Source: Candidatus Hepatincola sp. Av (lineage in GTDB: Bacteria; Pseudomonadota; Alphaproteobacteria; WRAU01; Hepatincolaceae). From it: DNA of 64,000 nt. The notes under the pieces were generated by a model. The model ran no database searches and had not been told where the DNA came from. It saw only the letters and a list, made by a program, of their open reading frames with translations. This document shows positions 38,243 through 47,269 of the stretch, one piece after another. Location of the stretch: positions 124,001 through 188,000 of the forward strand of contig CP068450.1 of the NCBI GenBank assembly GCA_023518375.1, given 5' to 3'. The translations under genes were made by a program, and so were the position numbers. Position 1 is the stretch's first letter; each line of letters opens with the position of its first letter.

Positions 38243-38275
38243 TACTGATAACATTGTTGTAATTAGTTATCAGTA
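38243..38275 (+). promoter_or_regulatory. Inverted repeat in the rpmB leader
   Basis: TACTGATAAC (38243-38252) and GTTATCAGTA (38266-38275) are perfect 10-bp complements around a 13-base loop, at the expected transcript start. It could be a regulatory hairpin, for example for ribosomal-protein feedback, or an operator. Confidence 0.5.
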
Positions 38276-38425
38276 CAAAATAATATTTTAATATACAAAA
38301 AAAACAATTTTATTTTTTATTTAGTTAAGTATTTAGTAAATACGTCATTTAATATCACAAACCAATTGACGTTAGTTATAATATTTTATATACTTAGCAA
38401 CTGTAAAAGAAATAAGGAGAAGGTT

Positions 38426-38701
38426 GTGAGTAGAGTATGTTCTGTTTTAAAGAAACGTCCTATGAGTGGCAATAATGTTAGCCATGCTAACAATAAAACA
38501 AAAAGGCGTTTTTTACCTAATTTACAAGTAGCATCATTTTTTAGTGAAGTATTAGGTAAAAATTTTAAATTTCGTTTATCAGCTAAAGCTATTAAAACTA
38601 TAGATCATAAAGGTGGTTTAGACGCATGGTTACAAAAAAGTAAAAATGCTAAATTACCAGTGGAAATGCAAAAGATTAAAAAGCTAATTGTTTCTAAATA
38701 G
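38426..38701 (+). CDS. rpmB: 50S ribosomal protein L28
   Basis: 91 residues from the GTG at 38426, which follows AAGGAG by about seven bases. A longer frame begins at ATG 38366 but would add a hydrophobic leader not found in L28. The start [33 protein letters not shown] is diagnostic of L28, and the carboxyl end [19 protein letters not shown] is typical. No L33 gene follows. Confidence 0.93.
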   Translation: MSRVCSVLKKRPMSGNNVSHANNKTKRRFLPNLQVASFFSEVLGKNFKFRLSAKAIKTIDHKGGLDAWLQKSKNAKLPVEMQKIKKLIVSK

Positions 38702-38788
38702 TTAAAAGGTAACCAATAGCACATTAGTTACAATTAGTTTTTTATGTTGTTAGTATTAACAAATTAATTTAATAAGGAGATTTGACAC

Positions 38789-39937
38789 ATGAAGTTAAAT
38801 AAATATATATGGCCTTTATTAGCTGCTTCAATGTTTTCGTATGGTGCTCAAGCTGCTGACGTTTATACAAACGACAATGGAGATTCTTTATCTATAGGTG
38901 GTTACGTAGATATTAGAGCTGGTAACAAATCTAGTGGTACAGATGTTGACTACGGTAAAATTGGTATAGAAGATAACTCTTCCCGTATTACTATTGACGG
39001 TAAAAAAACAGTTAACCAAGATATTAAAGTAGTTTCCCAATTTGAATGGGGTTTTAATACTCAAGACGAAGAAAGTGACCACGGTGGTATGTTTAATAAT
39101 CGTTTAGGTTATGCAGGTATGGAATCCGATAAATATGGTACAGCGTTAGTTGGTAAACAGTGGTCTGTTTTTTATGATGTAGCCGGTTGGACAGATATGT
39201 ACGCATCAACTGGTGGTGAAGCTTTGGGCGTGTACGAGTTTGATTCTGGAGGATTTTCAGGTCGTGGTCGTGCCGATCAGGCTGCTACCTATCGTAAAAC
39301 TTTTGGTGGTTTAACTGTAGGTCTTCAAGCACAAGGTTATGATGATGCTGGCTGGGGGGCTGCAGATGGTCAACCAACTCCAGATGGTAATGCCTTAACC
39401 AGAAACTATGGTGTTGGTGGTTCATTAGTTTATAAATTAACTAACAGTTTACAAATTGGTGCTTCCTACTACTATACAGATGTAGAACAAACTGATGGTG
39501 CTGCTATTGTACAAGATTCTAATGATCTAAATCAACATGCGGCAGTTATTGGTATTAAATACGATGGTGGGATTTTTGGTATAGCTGTTGATGCTTCAGA
39601 ACTGAAAAATGCTTTTAGATATGGTGAAAACTCATTTGCTGTAGAAAGTTATTTAACTGCAAAATATAGTTCTAATGGTTCTTACATCTATGCTGGTAAT
39701 AACACTTTAATTGGTGATACCGAAGAAGGTAGCCATAATAATGATATTAACTACTTAGCAATTGGCTTTGTACAAAATATTATGGATGATGGTTCTTTCT
39801 ATGTATATGGTGAATATAGATACGATCTAAGATCTGATGCTGATATGGCTGCTGCTTCCAACAATACATCACTTGATGCTGATTATGTAGGTGCAGATAT
39901 GAGCGAATACAGATTAGGTGTTAGATACATATTCTAA
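38789..39937 (+). CDS. Outer-membrane porin
   Basis: 382 residues with a signal peptide (MKLNKYIWPLLAASMFSYGAQA, cut before ADVYT). The rest has alternating beta-strand patterns, Gly/Asp-rich turns and a terminal YRLGVRYIF, whose final Phe is the outer-membrane assembly signal. AAGGAG precedes the ATG, and a strong terminator follows, indicating a monocistronic, probably abundant protein. It is the major candidate for passive nutrient entry here. Confidence 0.9.
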   Translation: MKLNKYIWPLLAASMFSYGAQAADVYTNDNGDSLSIGGYVDIRAGNKSSGTDVDYGKIGIEDNSSRITIDGKKTVNQDIKVVSQFEWGFNTQDEESDHGGMFNNRLGYAGMESDKYGTALVGKQWSVFYDVAGWTDMYASTGGEALGVYEFDSGGFSGRGRADQAATYRKTFGGLTVGLQAQGYDDAGWGAADGQPTPDGNALTRNYGVGGSLVYKLTNSLQIGASYYYTDVEQTDGAAIVQDSNDLNQHAAVIGIKYDGGIFGIAVDASELKNAFRYGENSFAVESYLTAKYSSNGSYIYAGNNTLIGDTEEGSHNNDINYLAIGFVQNIMDDGSFYVYGEYRYDLRSDADMAAASNNTSLDADYVGADMSEYRLGVRYIF

Positions 39938-39966
39938 TTACTAACAGTATTTTAGATACTCAACTT

Positions 39967-40001
39967 AAAGGGCTTGCTAGTTATAAGGCAAGCCCTTTTT
40001 T
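39967..40001 (+). terminator. Terminator of the porin gene
   Basis: AAAGGGCTTGC (39967-39977) pairs perfectly with GCAAGCCCTTT (39988-39998), followed by T. Confidence 0.9.
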
Positions 40002-40577
40002 GTTTCAAACAACAACAGGTTATTTAAAAACTAGAATTATATTTTGTTGAAAGAACATAAATAAAATTCATAGGTATTAACAGTGTATTTATAGCTCTTT
40101 TAGCTGTTACCTTGTATAGGTTAGGATAATTTTTATTTTTACCTAAACTAAATACTAATGTGCTTATAGAATTTTTAGCAATAGCTAAAATAAAATTCTT
40201 ACTATTACGCTAATCAATAGCGTTAATTATTTAAAAAAGAATTTATCAGTAACTTTTACACCTAAGGACAAATTAATTCTATCATTTGTATAAATAAATT
40301 TATCTTGTTTATATGTTATATGCAATATATTTATCTTTCATAGGCTTACACATTAATTCTTAGAATATAAGCACATAAATTAATTGCTAAAAAATAGAAG
40401 AATAGTAAATAAATATGGATTCATAATTTTATTGAAACAAAACTTAAATAACTAACAAATTAAAATTAATATGGTATAAAAAAACTTGAAATTTTTTAAC
40501 TAGATTAATTATAATTCTTATTAAAAAATTATTCATACAGTTATGAATAACTTATAGAATGTAAATAAGATTAACTA
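40002..40577. other. Intergenic region with no recognised gene
   Basis: About 575 bases of very AT-rich DNA between the porin terminator and the end of the CNNM/CorC gene. No open frame with a ribosome site, no tRNA and no convincing hairpin-plus-T were found. Confidence 0.5.
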
Positions 40578-41819
40578 TTAATTCTTAGAAACCTTAATTT
40601 TAATTAACTGATGACGTTTTTTTTCTAAAATTTGAAATTTAAAATTATGAAAAATAAAAATATTACCTACATTAGGAATTCTACCAGTTTCATATAAAAT
40701 TAAACCTGCTACTGTTGTAAACTCTTCATCTGGTAAATTCCAACCCATTTTACGGTTTAGGTCTCTAATTTTTAGGTCTCCACTTACAATATAGCCATCA
40801 TCATGGGCTTGAATTTCTATTTGGTTAGTTTGTTCTTGGTTTTTTAAATCTCCTGTGATTTCTTCTAGAATATCACCTAAGGTTAAAATTCCCATAAAAC
40901 TACCATATTCATCTACAATTAAAGCCATTCTTTCCCTTTTTTCTTTAAAAGTAGTAAGTAGGTCTATAACATATGTGGAAGTTGGGATAAAGTATGGTGG
41001 TAATATTAATTCTTCAATGTTAATATTATCACCATGCTGTAAATAAGATTTATAAAAAGTTTGAGTGCGAATAATACCAACAATATTATCGGAACTTTCT
41101 TTATACACAGGAATTCTGGAATAAGCACAACTCATAAAGGCCTTGATGATATCTTCTTTTTCGTCGTTTAAATTAATGCAAAAAACATTTTTTCTATGGT
41201 TCATAATTTCAGCAACGCTTAAATCGTTTAGGTCTAAAATACTATGAAGCATTTCTTTTTCTTGAGAAATAGCTAAAGTATCATCTTCTTCCCTTTCTAG
41301 CATTTCAATGGCTCCTCGTAAATTATCTAAACTTACCATTGAATGAGTATTGTGGTTAGAAAGAAATAAAAATAATTTATTTATGGTAATAAAAATCCAA
41401 GATAATGGTTTAATAATGTTAATTACCCCATATATTAAAGGAGTAAGAATTAGGACAATTTTATTAGGGTTACCTAAGGTATAAGTTTTTGGTAATATTT
41501 CAGCAAAAACTAAAATTATAAAGGTGATACTTATCCCTAATAGGAGTGTGTACTGAATTCCAATTTTAGGAATTAATAAAGCAGTTACTATGGTAGTAAA
41601 AAGAATATTTGCAAAATTATTACCAACTAATAAAGAGATAATGATGTTATCGGGTTTTCTTAGTAATTTATTTAAAATTTTAGCTGTTTTAACTCCTTGT
41701 TTATCTTTATGTAATAAATACGACTTTGATGAAGCTGTAATAGCAGTTTCAGCAGCCGAGAAAAAACAAGATAGTAATAGCAAAATTCCAATTACAAAAT
41801 ATTCATAATATTCAAACAT
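40578..41819 (-). CDS. CNNM/CorC-family (HlyC/CorC) membrane protein with CBS domains
   Basis: 413 residues. The amino-terminal DUF21/CNNM membrane domain (four spans; LLLSCFFSAAETAITASS) is followed by two CBS domains (VAEIMNHRKNVFCINL; LTLGDILEEITGDL region) and a CorC-HlyC carboxyl domain (DDGYIVSGDLKIRDLNRKMGWNLP...TVAGLILYETGRIPNVG). The family is linked to magnesium or cobalt efflux. It is the third gene of the aroK-aroB unit, nine bases after aroB, an order seen in many alphaproteobacteria. Confidence 0.88.
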   Translation of the reverse strand: MFEYYEYFVIGILLLLSCFFSAAETAITASSKSYLLHKDKQGVKTAKILNKLLRKPDNIIISLLVGNNFANILFTTIVTALLIPKIGIQYTLLLGISITFIILVFAEILPKTYTLGNPNKIVLILTPLIYGVINIIKPLSWIFITINKLFLFLSNHNTHSMVSLDNLRGAIEMLEREEDDTLAISQEKEMLHSILDLNDLSVAEIMNHRKNVFCINLNDEKEDIIKAFMSCAYSRIPVYKESSDNIVGIIRTQTFYKSYLQHGDNINIEELILPPYFIPTSTYVIDLLTTFKEKRERMALIVDEYGSFMGILTLGDILEEITGDLKNQEQTNQIEIQAHDDGYIVSGDLKIRDLNRKMGWNLPDEEFTTVAGLILYETGRIPNVGNIFIFHNFKFQILEKKRHQLIKIKVSKN

Positions 41820-41828
41820 TAGTTACCC

Positions 41829-42923
41829 TTAAGAGTTAAGTTCTTTAGTTAAAAATTTTTTTAAATCTGTTAAGGCTACATCTTTAGCTACAAAACAGTT
41901 ACCTATATTATACGATAAAATGAAAGTAATTTGTTTAGCAATATTTTTCTTATCTTTCATCATTAAAGAAATTAGATAATCACAATCTTCAGCTTTAACC
42001 ACGCTAGCTAATTTATAAGGTAATTTGGCTTGCTGTAAATGCTCTTCTAAAATTTGTATATGTGGATTATTATATCCTAAAAAATTTGAAAATTTAAAAG
42101 CTAAAAGTATACCTATGGCTACAGCTTCTCCATGTTGTAAAGATGCTTTATAATTATTATAAAGTTCTAAAGCATGGGCAAAGGTATGGCCTAAGTTTAG
42201 TAAATAGCGAATGCCTTTTTTTTCATCTTCGTCCTTAGCAATAATTTGGGACTTATAAACACATGATTCATAAATAATATTTTGTAAATAATTGCTATCT
42301 TTAGTGTGGAGTAAGTGAATATTTTCATGTAAATAATTAAAGTAGTCTTGGCTAAACAATAAAGCATATTTTAAACATTCAGCATAACCGGCTAGTAATA
42401 TTCTACTAGGTAAAGTACTTAGGGCATTTGTATCTATAAATACAGCCTTAGGCTGATAAATTACACCTAAAGTATTTTTACCATATTCAGTATTAACACC
42501 ATTTTTACCTCCTATAGCACTATCTACTTGGGCTAATAAAGTAGTTGGTATTTGAAAGAAAGGTAAACCTCGTAATGTTATTGCGGCACAAAAACCAACA
42601 ATATCTCCAATTAAACCACCACCAAGAGCAAGAATAGCTCTATTAATATCTGGTTTTTCTTGAAGAATTTTAGTACATAGTTTTAAAGCTGTATTGTAAT
42701 TTTTATTTTTTTCTAAGGCTTCTATGTAAAAAATAGAGTAACTACATGGTAAATTATTTAATATCTTTAAAAAAGTAGGAACATAAGTATTTTTAAGTTT
42801 ATTATCGGCAATAATAATAACTTTTTTATTTTTCAGGTATTGTACTAGAACATCAGGTAAATTTCTAGTATTACTAATATATATATTATAAGGCTTACTG
42901 CAAGGTACGTTTATGGAATTCAT
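41829..42923 (-). CDS. aroB: 3-dehydroquinate synthase
   Basis: 364 residues. It converts DAHP to 3-dehydroquinate in the shikimate pathway, needing NAD and a divalent metal. Signatures: LALGGGLIGDIVGFCAAITLRGLPF, PTTLLAQVDSAIGGKNGVN and NLGHTFAHALEL with the metal-binding His; LQHGEAVAIG follows. Its start overlaps the end of aroK by 29 bases, indicating translational coupling. Confidence 0.94.
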   Translation of the reverse strand: MNSINVPCSKPYNIYISNTRNLPDVLVQYLKNKKVIIIADNKLKNTYVPTFLKILNNLPCSYSIFYIEALEKNKNYNTALKLCTKILQEKPDINRAILALGGGLIGDIVGFCAAITLRGLPFFQIPTTLLAQVDSAIGGKNGVNTEYGKNTLGVIYQPKAVFIDTNALSTLPSRILLAGYAECLKYALLFSQDYFNYLHENIHLLHTKDSNYLQNIIYESCVYKSQIIAKDEDEKKGIRYLLNLGHTFAHALELYNNYKASLQHGEAVAIGILLAFKFSNFLGYNNPHIQILEEHLQQAKLPYKLASVVKAEDCDYLISLMMKDKKNIAKQITFILSYNIGNCFVAKDVALTDLKKFLTKELNS

Positions 42924-43413
42924 AGGTAATTAATTTTACTATTTCACTATTGGTAAATTTATTGCTAATTATATGAATATGAGCTTTTTCATAGAAAGGT
43001 TCTCTTTGTTGTAATAGGTTTTTTAAATTATTGTATAAATTGCCTGTTTGTAACAAAGGGCGTTTATTATTTTTTTTTATACGGTTATACATAATATTTA
43101 AAGGTTGTTTTAACCAAACTACAAATCCTTGTTGTAAACATAAAGTAGAATTTTTTTCTGCAATGAAAGTACCACCTCCTAAAGAGAGTACTAAATTTTT
43201 TTTGTAAAGTCTTAGAATTAACTTTAAGGCTAATGATTCTAAGCGTCTAAAAAAAGATTCTCCTTTAATTTGAAAAATTTCATTAATACTACAACAACAA
43301 CGTTTAGCTATATATTTATCTAAATCTATATAGTCGTATTGTAATTTGCTTGCAACTTTTTTTCCAATAGTACTTTTACCTACGGCAGGCATTCCTGTAA
43401 GAATTATTATCAT
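42895..43413 (-). CDS. aroK: Shikimate kinase
   Basis: 172 residues. It phosphorylates shikimate with ATP. P-loop GMPAVGKSTIGKKVA, substrate-binding DLDKYI and RRLESLAL (FFRRLE), and the SLGGGTF loop are all present; RPLLQTG is the lid. First gene of the aroK-aroB-CNNM unit. Confidence 0.92.
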   Translation of the reverse strand: MIIILTGMPAVGKSTIGKKVASKLQYDYIDLDKYIAKRCCCSINEIFQIKGESFFRRLESLALKLILRLYKKNLVLSLGGGTFIAEKNSTLCLQQGFVVWLKQPLNIMYNRIKKNNKRPLLQTGNLYNNLKNLLQQREPFYEKAHIHIISNKFTNSEIVKLITYEFHKRTLQ

Positions 43414-43528
43414 AACTTTATATTATATTAATTACTTCCAATGAAAAATAAATATTTTTTAATAATTAACTTATAAAACATTATATATTAAAATAACTAA
43501 TATATATAAAAATTATGGAGTTGTAATA

Positions 43529-43702
43529 ATGGGTTATCAATCAAGAAACTTATCAACTAAAAAGAAGGGGAGTATTGCCATAAAGGTTGTGTTGGTTCTA
43601 TTCTTAATATTTATTTATGTTGCCTCATATAACTATGTGCAAAAGAATGATAATAAAATCTTGCTAGAACCTATTAAAATAGAGAATGGAAAAACACAAT
43701 AA
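43529..43702 (+). CDS. Small single-span membrane protein upstream of xerC/D
   Basis: 57 residues. GGAG lies eight bases before the ATG at 43529. The sequence has a basic start, one hydrophobic span (SIAIKVVLVLFLIFIYVASY) and a short charged tail. Its last 17 bases overlap the start of the recombinase gene, so the two are translationally coupled. I recognise no family. Confidence 0.6.
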   Translation: MGYQSRNLSTKKKGSIAIKVVLVLFLIFIYVASYNYVQKNDNKILLEPIKIENGKTQ

Positions 43703-44624
43703 ACGCCAACTTAATTTAATAGAAACTTTTTTAGATAGTTTAAAAGTAGAGAAAGGTCTATCCTTTAATACGGTTGTTGCTTATAGAACAGATTTACAAG
43801 ATTTACTAAGTTTTTTACAAGCTAGAAAACCTGCTAAAAACTTAGAAAGTGCTACTAATGAAGATATTCTACACTATATTTATATTTTAAGTAAAAAGAG
43901 TTTTGCCAAAGCAACGCAATCTCGTAGGATTTCTGCTCTTAAGCAATTTTATGAGTTTTATGTGAATGAAAAGGTTATTAATGTGAATCCTACAATTGGA
44001 TTAAAGAGCCCTAAAAAGACAGATTCATTACCAAAATTTTTAACTGAAAATGAAATCTTGCACATGCTAAACATAGCAAGTAGCTTTGAAAATAAAATGC
44101 TTTATATTATGCTAGAAGTTTTATATGCTACAGGTCTACGAGTTTCAGAATTAGTAAGTTTAAAAATATCCGCTTTTTTAGTAGATGATGAGGTTCTACT
44201 AGTAAAAGGTAAAGGCTCTAAAGAAAGAATTATACCTTTAACAAGTATTGCTTACCAAAAACTAAAAGAGTGGTTAGGTTTGCGTTGGCAACACTATAAT
44301 AAAAGTATTAAGAATGAATATTATATTTTCCCTTCTAATAGATCTACTCAAGGACATATTTCTAGGGAAAGGTTTGCACAATTATTAAAAGAATTAGCCG
44401 GTAAGTGTAATATAGATTATAAAAGAGTTTCCCCTCATGTTATTAGGCATTCCTTTGCTTCCCATTTATTAAACAATGGAGCCAATTTAACTACTATTCA
44501 AAATATGTTAGGTCATGCTGATATTGCAACAACAGAGATCTATACCCATGTTTTAGAAAGTAAACTTCAAGATGCCATCTTTAAAAACCACCCTTTATCT
44601 TATAAGTTGCATAAAGGTAAGTAA
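43686..44624 (+). CDS. Tyrosine recombinase XerC/XerD
   Basis: 312 residues. The amino-terminal SAM-like domain (FLDSLKVEKGLSFNTVVAYRTDLQDLLSFL) is followed by the catalytic domain with Arg in YATGLRVSELVSL, HVIRHSFASHLLNNGANLTTIQNMLGHADIATTEIYTHV holding His, Arg, His and the nucleophilic Tyr. It resolves chromosome dimers at dif with its partner. It lies beside accA and the aro genes, so it is the housekeeping copy, not the integrase of the element downstream. XerC and XerD cannot be told apart by eye. Confidence 0.9.
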   Translation: MEKHNKRQLNLIETFLDSLKVEKGLSFNTVVAYRTDLQDLLSFLQARKPAKNLESATNEDILHYIYILSKKSFAKATQSRRISALKQFYEFYVNEKVINVNPTIGLKSPKKTDSLPKFLTENEILHMLNIASSFENKMLYIMLEVLYATGLRVSELVSLKISAFLVDDEVLLVKGKGSKERIIPLTSIAYQKLKEWLGLRWQHYNKSIKNEYYIFPSNRSTQGHISRERFAQLLKELAGKCNIDYKRVSPHVIRHSFASHLLNNGANLTTIQNMLGHADIATTEIYTHVLESKLQDAIFKNHPLSYKLHKGK

Positions 44625-44694
44625 GTTTATAATTGTAAGATAGTAATTTTCTTGTTAAAATATACTTACTTTTAATAACAGCTTAAAGGAATAT

Positions 44695-45642
44695 ATGGAA
44701 CACTATTTAGACTTTGAAGATAAAATTGCTACCTTAGAGGCTCAAATTAAAGATTTAGTAGAAAGTAATGAAAAAGGTTTAGATGTAGAAAAAGAAATTG
44801 CTAGTTTAAACGAAAAATACTATAAACTTTTACAAAAAACCTATGAAAATCTTACTCCGTGGCAAAAACTTCAAGTAGCTAGGCACCAAGATAGACCTCA
44901 TACTGTAGATTACATAGATGCCTTATTTACTGATTTTATTTTATTAGCAGGCGATAGACTTTTTGCTGAAGATGAAGCTATAATAGCTGGTATAGCTCGT
45001 TTTCAAGGTAGATCCGTTATGATAATTGGCATAGAGAAAGGTTGTGATTTAGAAAGTAGAATAAAACATAATTTTGGTATGCCTAAACCAGAAGGTTATA
45101 GAAAAGCCCAAAGACTGATGAAATTGGCAGATCATCTAAATTTACCTATTATTACTTTTGTAGATACTTCCGGAGCTTACCCAGGGCAAGAAGCCGAAGA
45201 AAGAGGGCAAGGAGAAGCTATTGCTAGAAGCATTTCCGTTAGCTTAGAAGTTAGTACTCCAATTATTAGTATTATTATTGGTGAAGGTGGTTCAGGTGGT
45301 GCTATTGCAATAGCTTTAGGTGATACCATTATGATGTTAGAGCATGCTATTTATTCGGTAATTTCTCCTGAAGGTTGTGCTTCTATTTTATGGCGAAATA
45401 TACAAATGGCAGAGGAAGCCGCAAAGCAATTGGGTATTACTGCCGATATTTTATTACAGTTTGGTATTATAGATAAAATTATTAAAGAACCATTTGGAGG
45501 AGCTCACCGTGATAAAAAAGCTACCTTTAAAAGTGTAATTAAGGAAATCAATATTGCTTTAACCAGATTAGAATCATTAAAGCCTGAGGATAGAAAAAAA
45601 ATGAAGTTAGATAAACTTCTAAAAATAGGTAAGTTACAGTAA
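44695..45642 (+). CDS. accA: Acetyl-CoA carboxylase carboxyltransferase alpha subunit
   Basis: 315 residues, the normal length. It transfers the carboxyl group from biotin to acetyl-CoA, the first step of fatty-acid synthesis. Signatures: DFEDKIATLEAQIKDL start helix, VMIIGIEKG, FGMPKPEGYRKAQRLMKLAD, FVDTSGAYPGQEAEERGQGEAIARS and IGEGGSGGAIAIALGDTIMMLEHAIYSVISPEGCASILWR. AAAGGA precedes the ATG. It follows xerC/D after 70 bases. Confidence 0.95.
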   Translation: MEHYLDFEDKIATLEAQIKDLVESNEKGLDVEKEIASLNEKYYKLLQKTYENLTPWQKLQVARHQDRPHTVDYIDALFTDFILLAGDRLFAEDEAIIAGIARFQGRSVMIIGIEKGCDLESRIKHNFGMPKPEGYRKAQRLMKLADHLNLPIITFVDTSGAYPGQEAEERGQGEAIARSISVSLEVSTPIISIIIGEGGSGGAIAIALGDTIMMLEHAIYSVISPEGCASILWRNIQMAEEAAKQLGITADILLQFGIIDKIIKEPFGGAHRDKKATFKSVIKEINIALTRLESLKPEDRKKMKLDKLLKIGKLQ

Positions 45643-45688
45643 ATCTTATAAAAATTCTAAAAAAATTTATCAGCTAATATTAAGGTGA

Positions 45689-45737
45689 TTGCATTACTAT
45701 CAAATAATTGTATAATAAAAAATGTTATACATAACAT
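45689..45737 (+). promoter_or_regulatory. Candidate promoter of tRNA-Leu with a downstream inverted repeat
   Basis: TTGCAT (45689-45694), a 16-base spacer and TATAAT (45711-45716). The inverted repeat ATGTTAT-AC-ATAACAT (45722-45737) lies just before the tRNA. Confidence 0.5.
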
Positions 45738-45745
45738 ATATTTTT

Positions 45746-45831
45746 GCGGATATGGTGGAATTGGTAGACACGCTGGATTTAGGTTCCAGTGACGATAAGT
45801 CGTGGGGGTTCAAGTCCCTTTATCCGCACCA
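45746..45831 (+). tRNA. tRNA-Leu (TAG), probable integration site of the conjugative element
   Basis: Class II tRNA with acceptor GCGGATA/TATCCGC, a long variable arm, anticodon stem CTGGA/TCCAG with loop TTTAGGT (anticodon TAG), T-arm GGGGGTTCAAGTCCC, and an encoded CCA at 45829-45831. The conjugative element begins directly 3' of it, the usual site for integrases that use tRNA genes. Confidence 0.95.
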
Positions 45832-46384
45832 TTTATACTTTTTCTAAAACACTCTCTAGCCCTTGTGAAATAAGGCATACAGCTAGTTTTTATCATGTTT
45901 ATTCAAGTAGGTTTTTACCTTGTTTTTCCGCTATTGTCTTGATTAATATTTTTTTACCTGTCTAACTTTTGGCTAACTTTTTTTAATGAATTTAATTAAG
46001 CTAAAAATATGGATAAAATCATCACAATGACTATTAATTACCTGTGGATAAAATTATATTTTTCTAAAAAAGGTAAAATATACTTTTAAAAGGTAATTAT
46101 TGATATGAAAAAAGTAAAAAGTTCTAGCTTAAAGAACTGACTGTCCCTAACATTTTCTGCTTCTTAATCTAATAATCTATTTAATCGTTTATTATTTAGT
46201 GCTGTGGAATTGTGGAAAACTCAAGAGTTTACGCACAATACACACAACACCAACAGCAATTTTTATAATTAATTATTTTATAAAAATTGTATTCTGCCAC
46301 AGCTTAACAAACTTAATTTATTCCAATATTGATAATGAAAAATGTAATACATAATAATTTTGTGTAATTAAAAGGAGTAAATAC
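45832..46384. other. Gene-free left end of the conjugative element with DnaA-box-like sites
   Basis: About 550 AT-rich bases. They contain one perfect DnaA-box-type 9-mer, TGTGGATAA (46043-46051), and near matches TATGGATAA (46008-46016), TGTGGAATT (46203-46211) and TGTGGAAAA (46211-46219). An AAACTC-AA-GAGTTT inverted repeat lies at 46217-46230. The region may hold an origin or transfer signal of the element; there is no gene with a ribosome site. Confidence 0.5.
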
Positions 46385-46684
46385 ATGAAAAATCAGTACG
46401 TGAAAATAGTTATTAATATAGCTATATATTTTTTAATTGGAGTTGCCTGTGCCTATGCTAGTAGTAATCCATTAGACAGTATAAAAACTAACCTAGATAC
46501 TACGACAGATACTCTTATTTCAATTGTACAGATAATGGCAGTAGTAGCAATAGTGCTTTATGGTGCATATTGTATGTTTAGTGGTCATTTAGATAAAACT
46601 AAATTCATAATGCTCATAATAGCAATATTGATTATTTCTGGAGCTAAATCCTTCGTGGAGTTATTACAAGATTGGGTTGAATAA
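46385..46684 (+). CDS. virB2: VirB2/TrbC-like conjugative pilin
   Basis: 99 residues; AAAGGAG precedes the ATG. A cleavable leader (ending around ACAYAS) is followed by two long hydrophobic segments (LISIVQIMAVVAIVLYGAY and FIMLIIAILIISGAKSFVE) with a short charged loop between (SGHLDKTK), the pattern of the T4SS major pilin. The next gene encodes a second, longer protein with the same paired-helix pattern. This is the first gene of the element's transfer operon. Confidence 0.78.
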   Translation: MKNQYVKIVINIAIYFLIGVACAYASSNPLDSIKTNLDTTTDTLISIVQIMAVVAIVLYGAYCMFSGHLDKTKFIMLIIAILIISGAKSFVELLQDWVE

Positions 46685-46688
46685 AATA

Positions 46689-47012
46689 ATGAGTAATAAA
46701 AATAAAATCAGTCTTCATATATTTCTTGCAGTTGGGGTTATTATTGTATTTATAATATATACAATAGAAGTAGGAATAGAGGCAATAGACCTCATCAAAC
46801 TGATAATTACCGATAATCCTTTATCAACTATGGAGACGCTACTCTTCATAATTTATTATATATCAACATTAGGGGCGGGGATTTATTGTATATATTTTTT
46901 ACATTATATATACTTAAAAGGTAATTTGGATAAGAGAATAATAGCTATTATTGCTGTTGCTATAATAATTATTGAGATATTTGGAGAGGTCTTAAAAAGT
47001 GGAGTATTATAG
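46689..47012 (+). CDS. Second VirB2-like small membrane protein
   Basis: About 107 residues from ATG 46689 (a TTG at 46677 would overlap the upstream stop). Three hydrophobic segments. The last two, joined by KGNLDK, align with the two pilin helices and SGHLDK loop of the preceding gene (for example AIIAVAIIIIEIFGEVL beside MLIIAILIISGAKSFVEL). A duplicated pilin or pilin-assembly partner is likely. Its stop TAG overlaps the GTG start of the VirB3 gene. Confidence 0.55.
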   Translation: MSNKNKISLHIFLAVGVIIVFIIYTIEVGIEAIDLIKLIITDNPLSTMETLLFIIYYISTLGAGIYCIYFLHYIYLKGNLDKRIIAIIAVAIIIIEIFGEVLKSGVL

Positions 47013-47269
47013 TGATAATTCTTAATTATTCACAATTCTCTAAAAAGACCTTAATTTTAGGGATAGACAGAGTTTATTTTGTTTTATTATTAGTATTGTT
47101 TGCATTAGTATCTATTGTTTCAACAATAGGAGCTATTTTAATTGTAGCTGTGGTGTATTCTTATTCAGTGTACTTGTTTCATCAGGACAACTATTGGTTT
47201 GATAAATTAATAATTAGACTAGCTTTAAAAAAGTATAAAACTATTCACAAAATCATTCTTGGTAGATAA
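47012..47269 (+). CDS. virB3: VirB3/TrbD-like T4SS membrane protein
   Basis: 85 residues from a GTG that overlaps the stop of the preceding gene. Short amphipathic start, two adjacent hydrophobic spans (VYFVLLLVLFALVSIVSTIGAILIVAVVYSYSVYLF) and a basic tail with DNYWFDKLIIRL. Size, topology and position immediately before the VirB4 ATPase gene (stop and start adjacent) identify it as VirB3. Confidence 0.75.
   Translation: MIILNYSQFSKKTLILGIDRVYFVLLLVLFALVSIVSTIGAILIVAVVYSYSVYLFHQDNYWFDKLIIRLALKKYKTIHKIILGR

Larger units (their letters stand above)
37916..38425. other. Long intergenic region upstream of rpmB
   Basis: Holds a terminator-like hairpin (37989-38025), a consensus promoter (38205-38234) and a 10-bp inverted repeat in the leader (38243-38275), each listed separately. 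The segment 38026-38204 shows nothing I can name. Confidence 0.55.

Noticed and set aside
38366-38425. ATG-initiated longer rpmB
   Set aside because: L28 starts at SRVC; the GTG at 38426 follows AAGGAG, while the upstream extension is a hydrophobic stretch absent from L28.
43686-44624. XerC/D-type recombinase as integrase of the conjugative element
   Set aside because: It lies within the conserved aro-xer-acc block on the chromosomal side of tRNA-Leu and has the length and motifs of the housekeeping enzyme.
45832-46384. Chromosomal replication origin
   Set aside because: Only one perfect DnaA-type site and no dnaA, hemE or parAB genes nearby; kept only as a candidate for the element.
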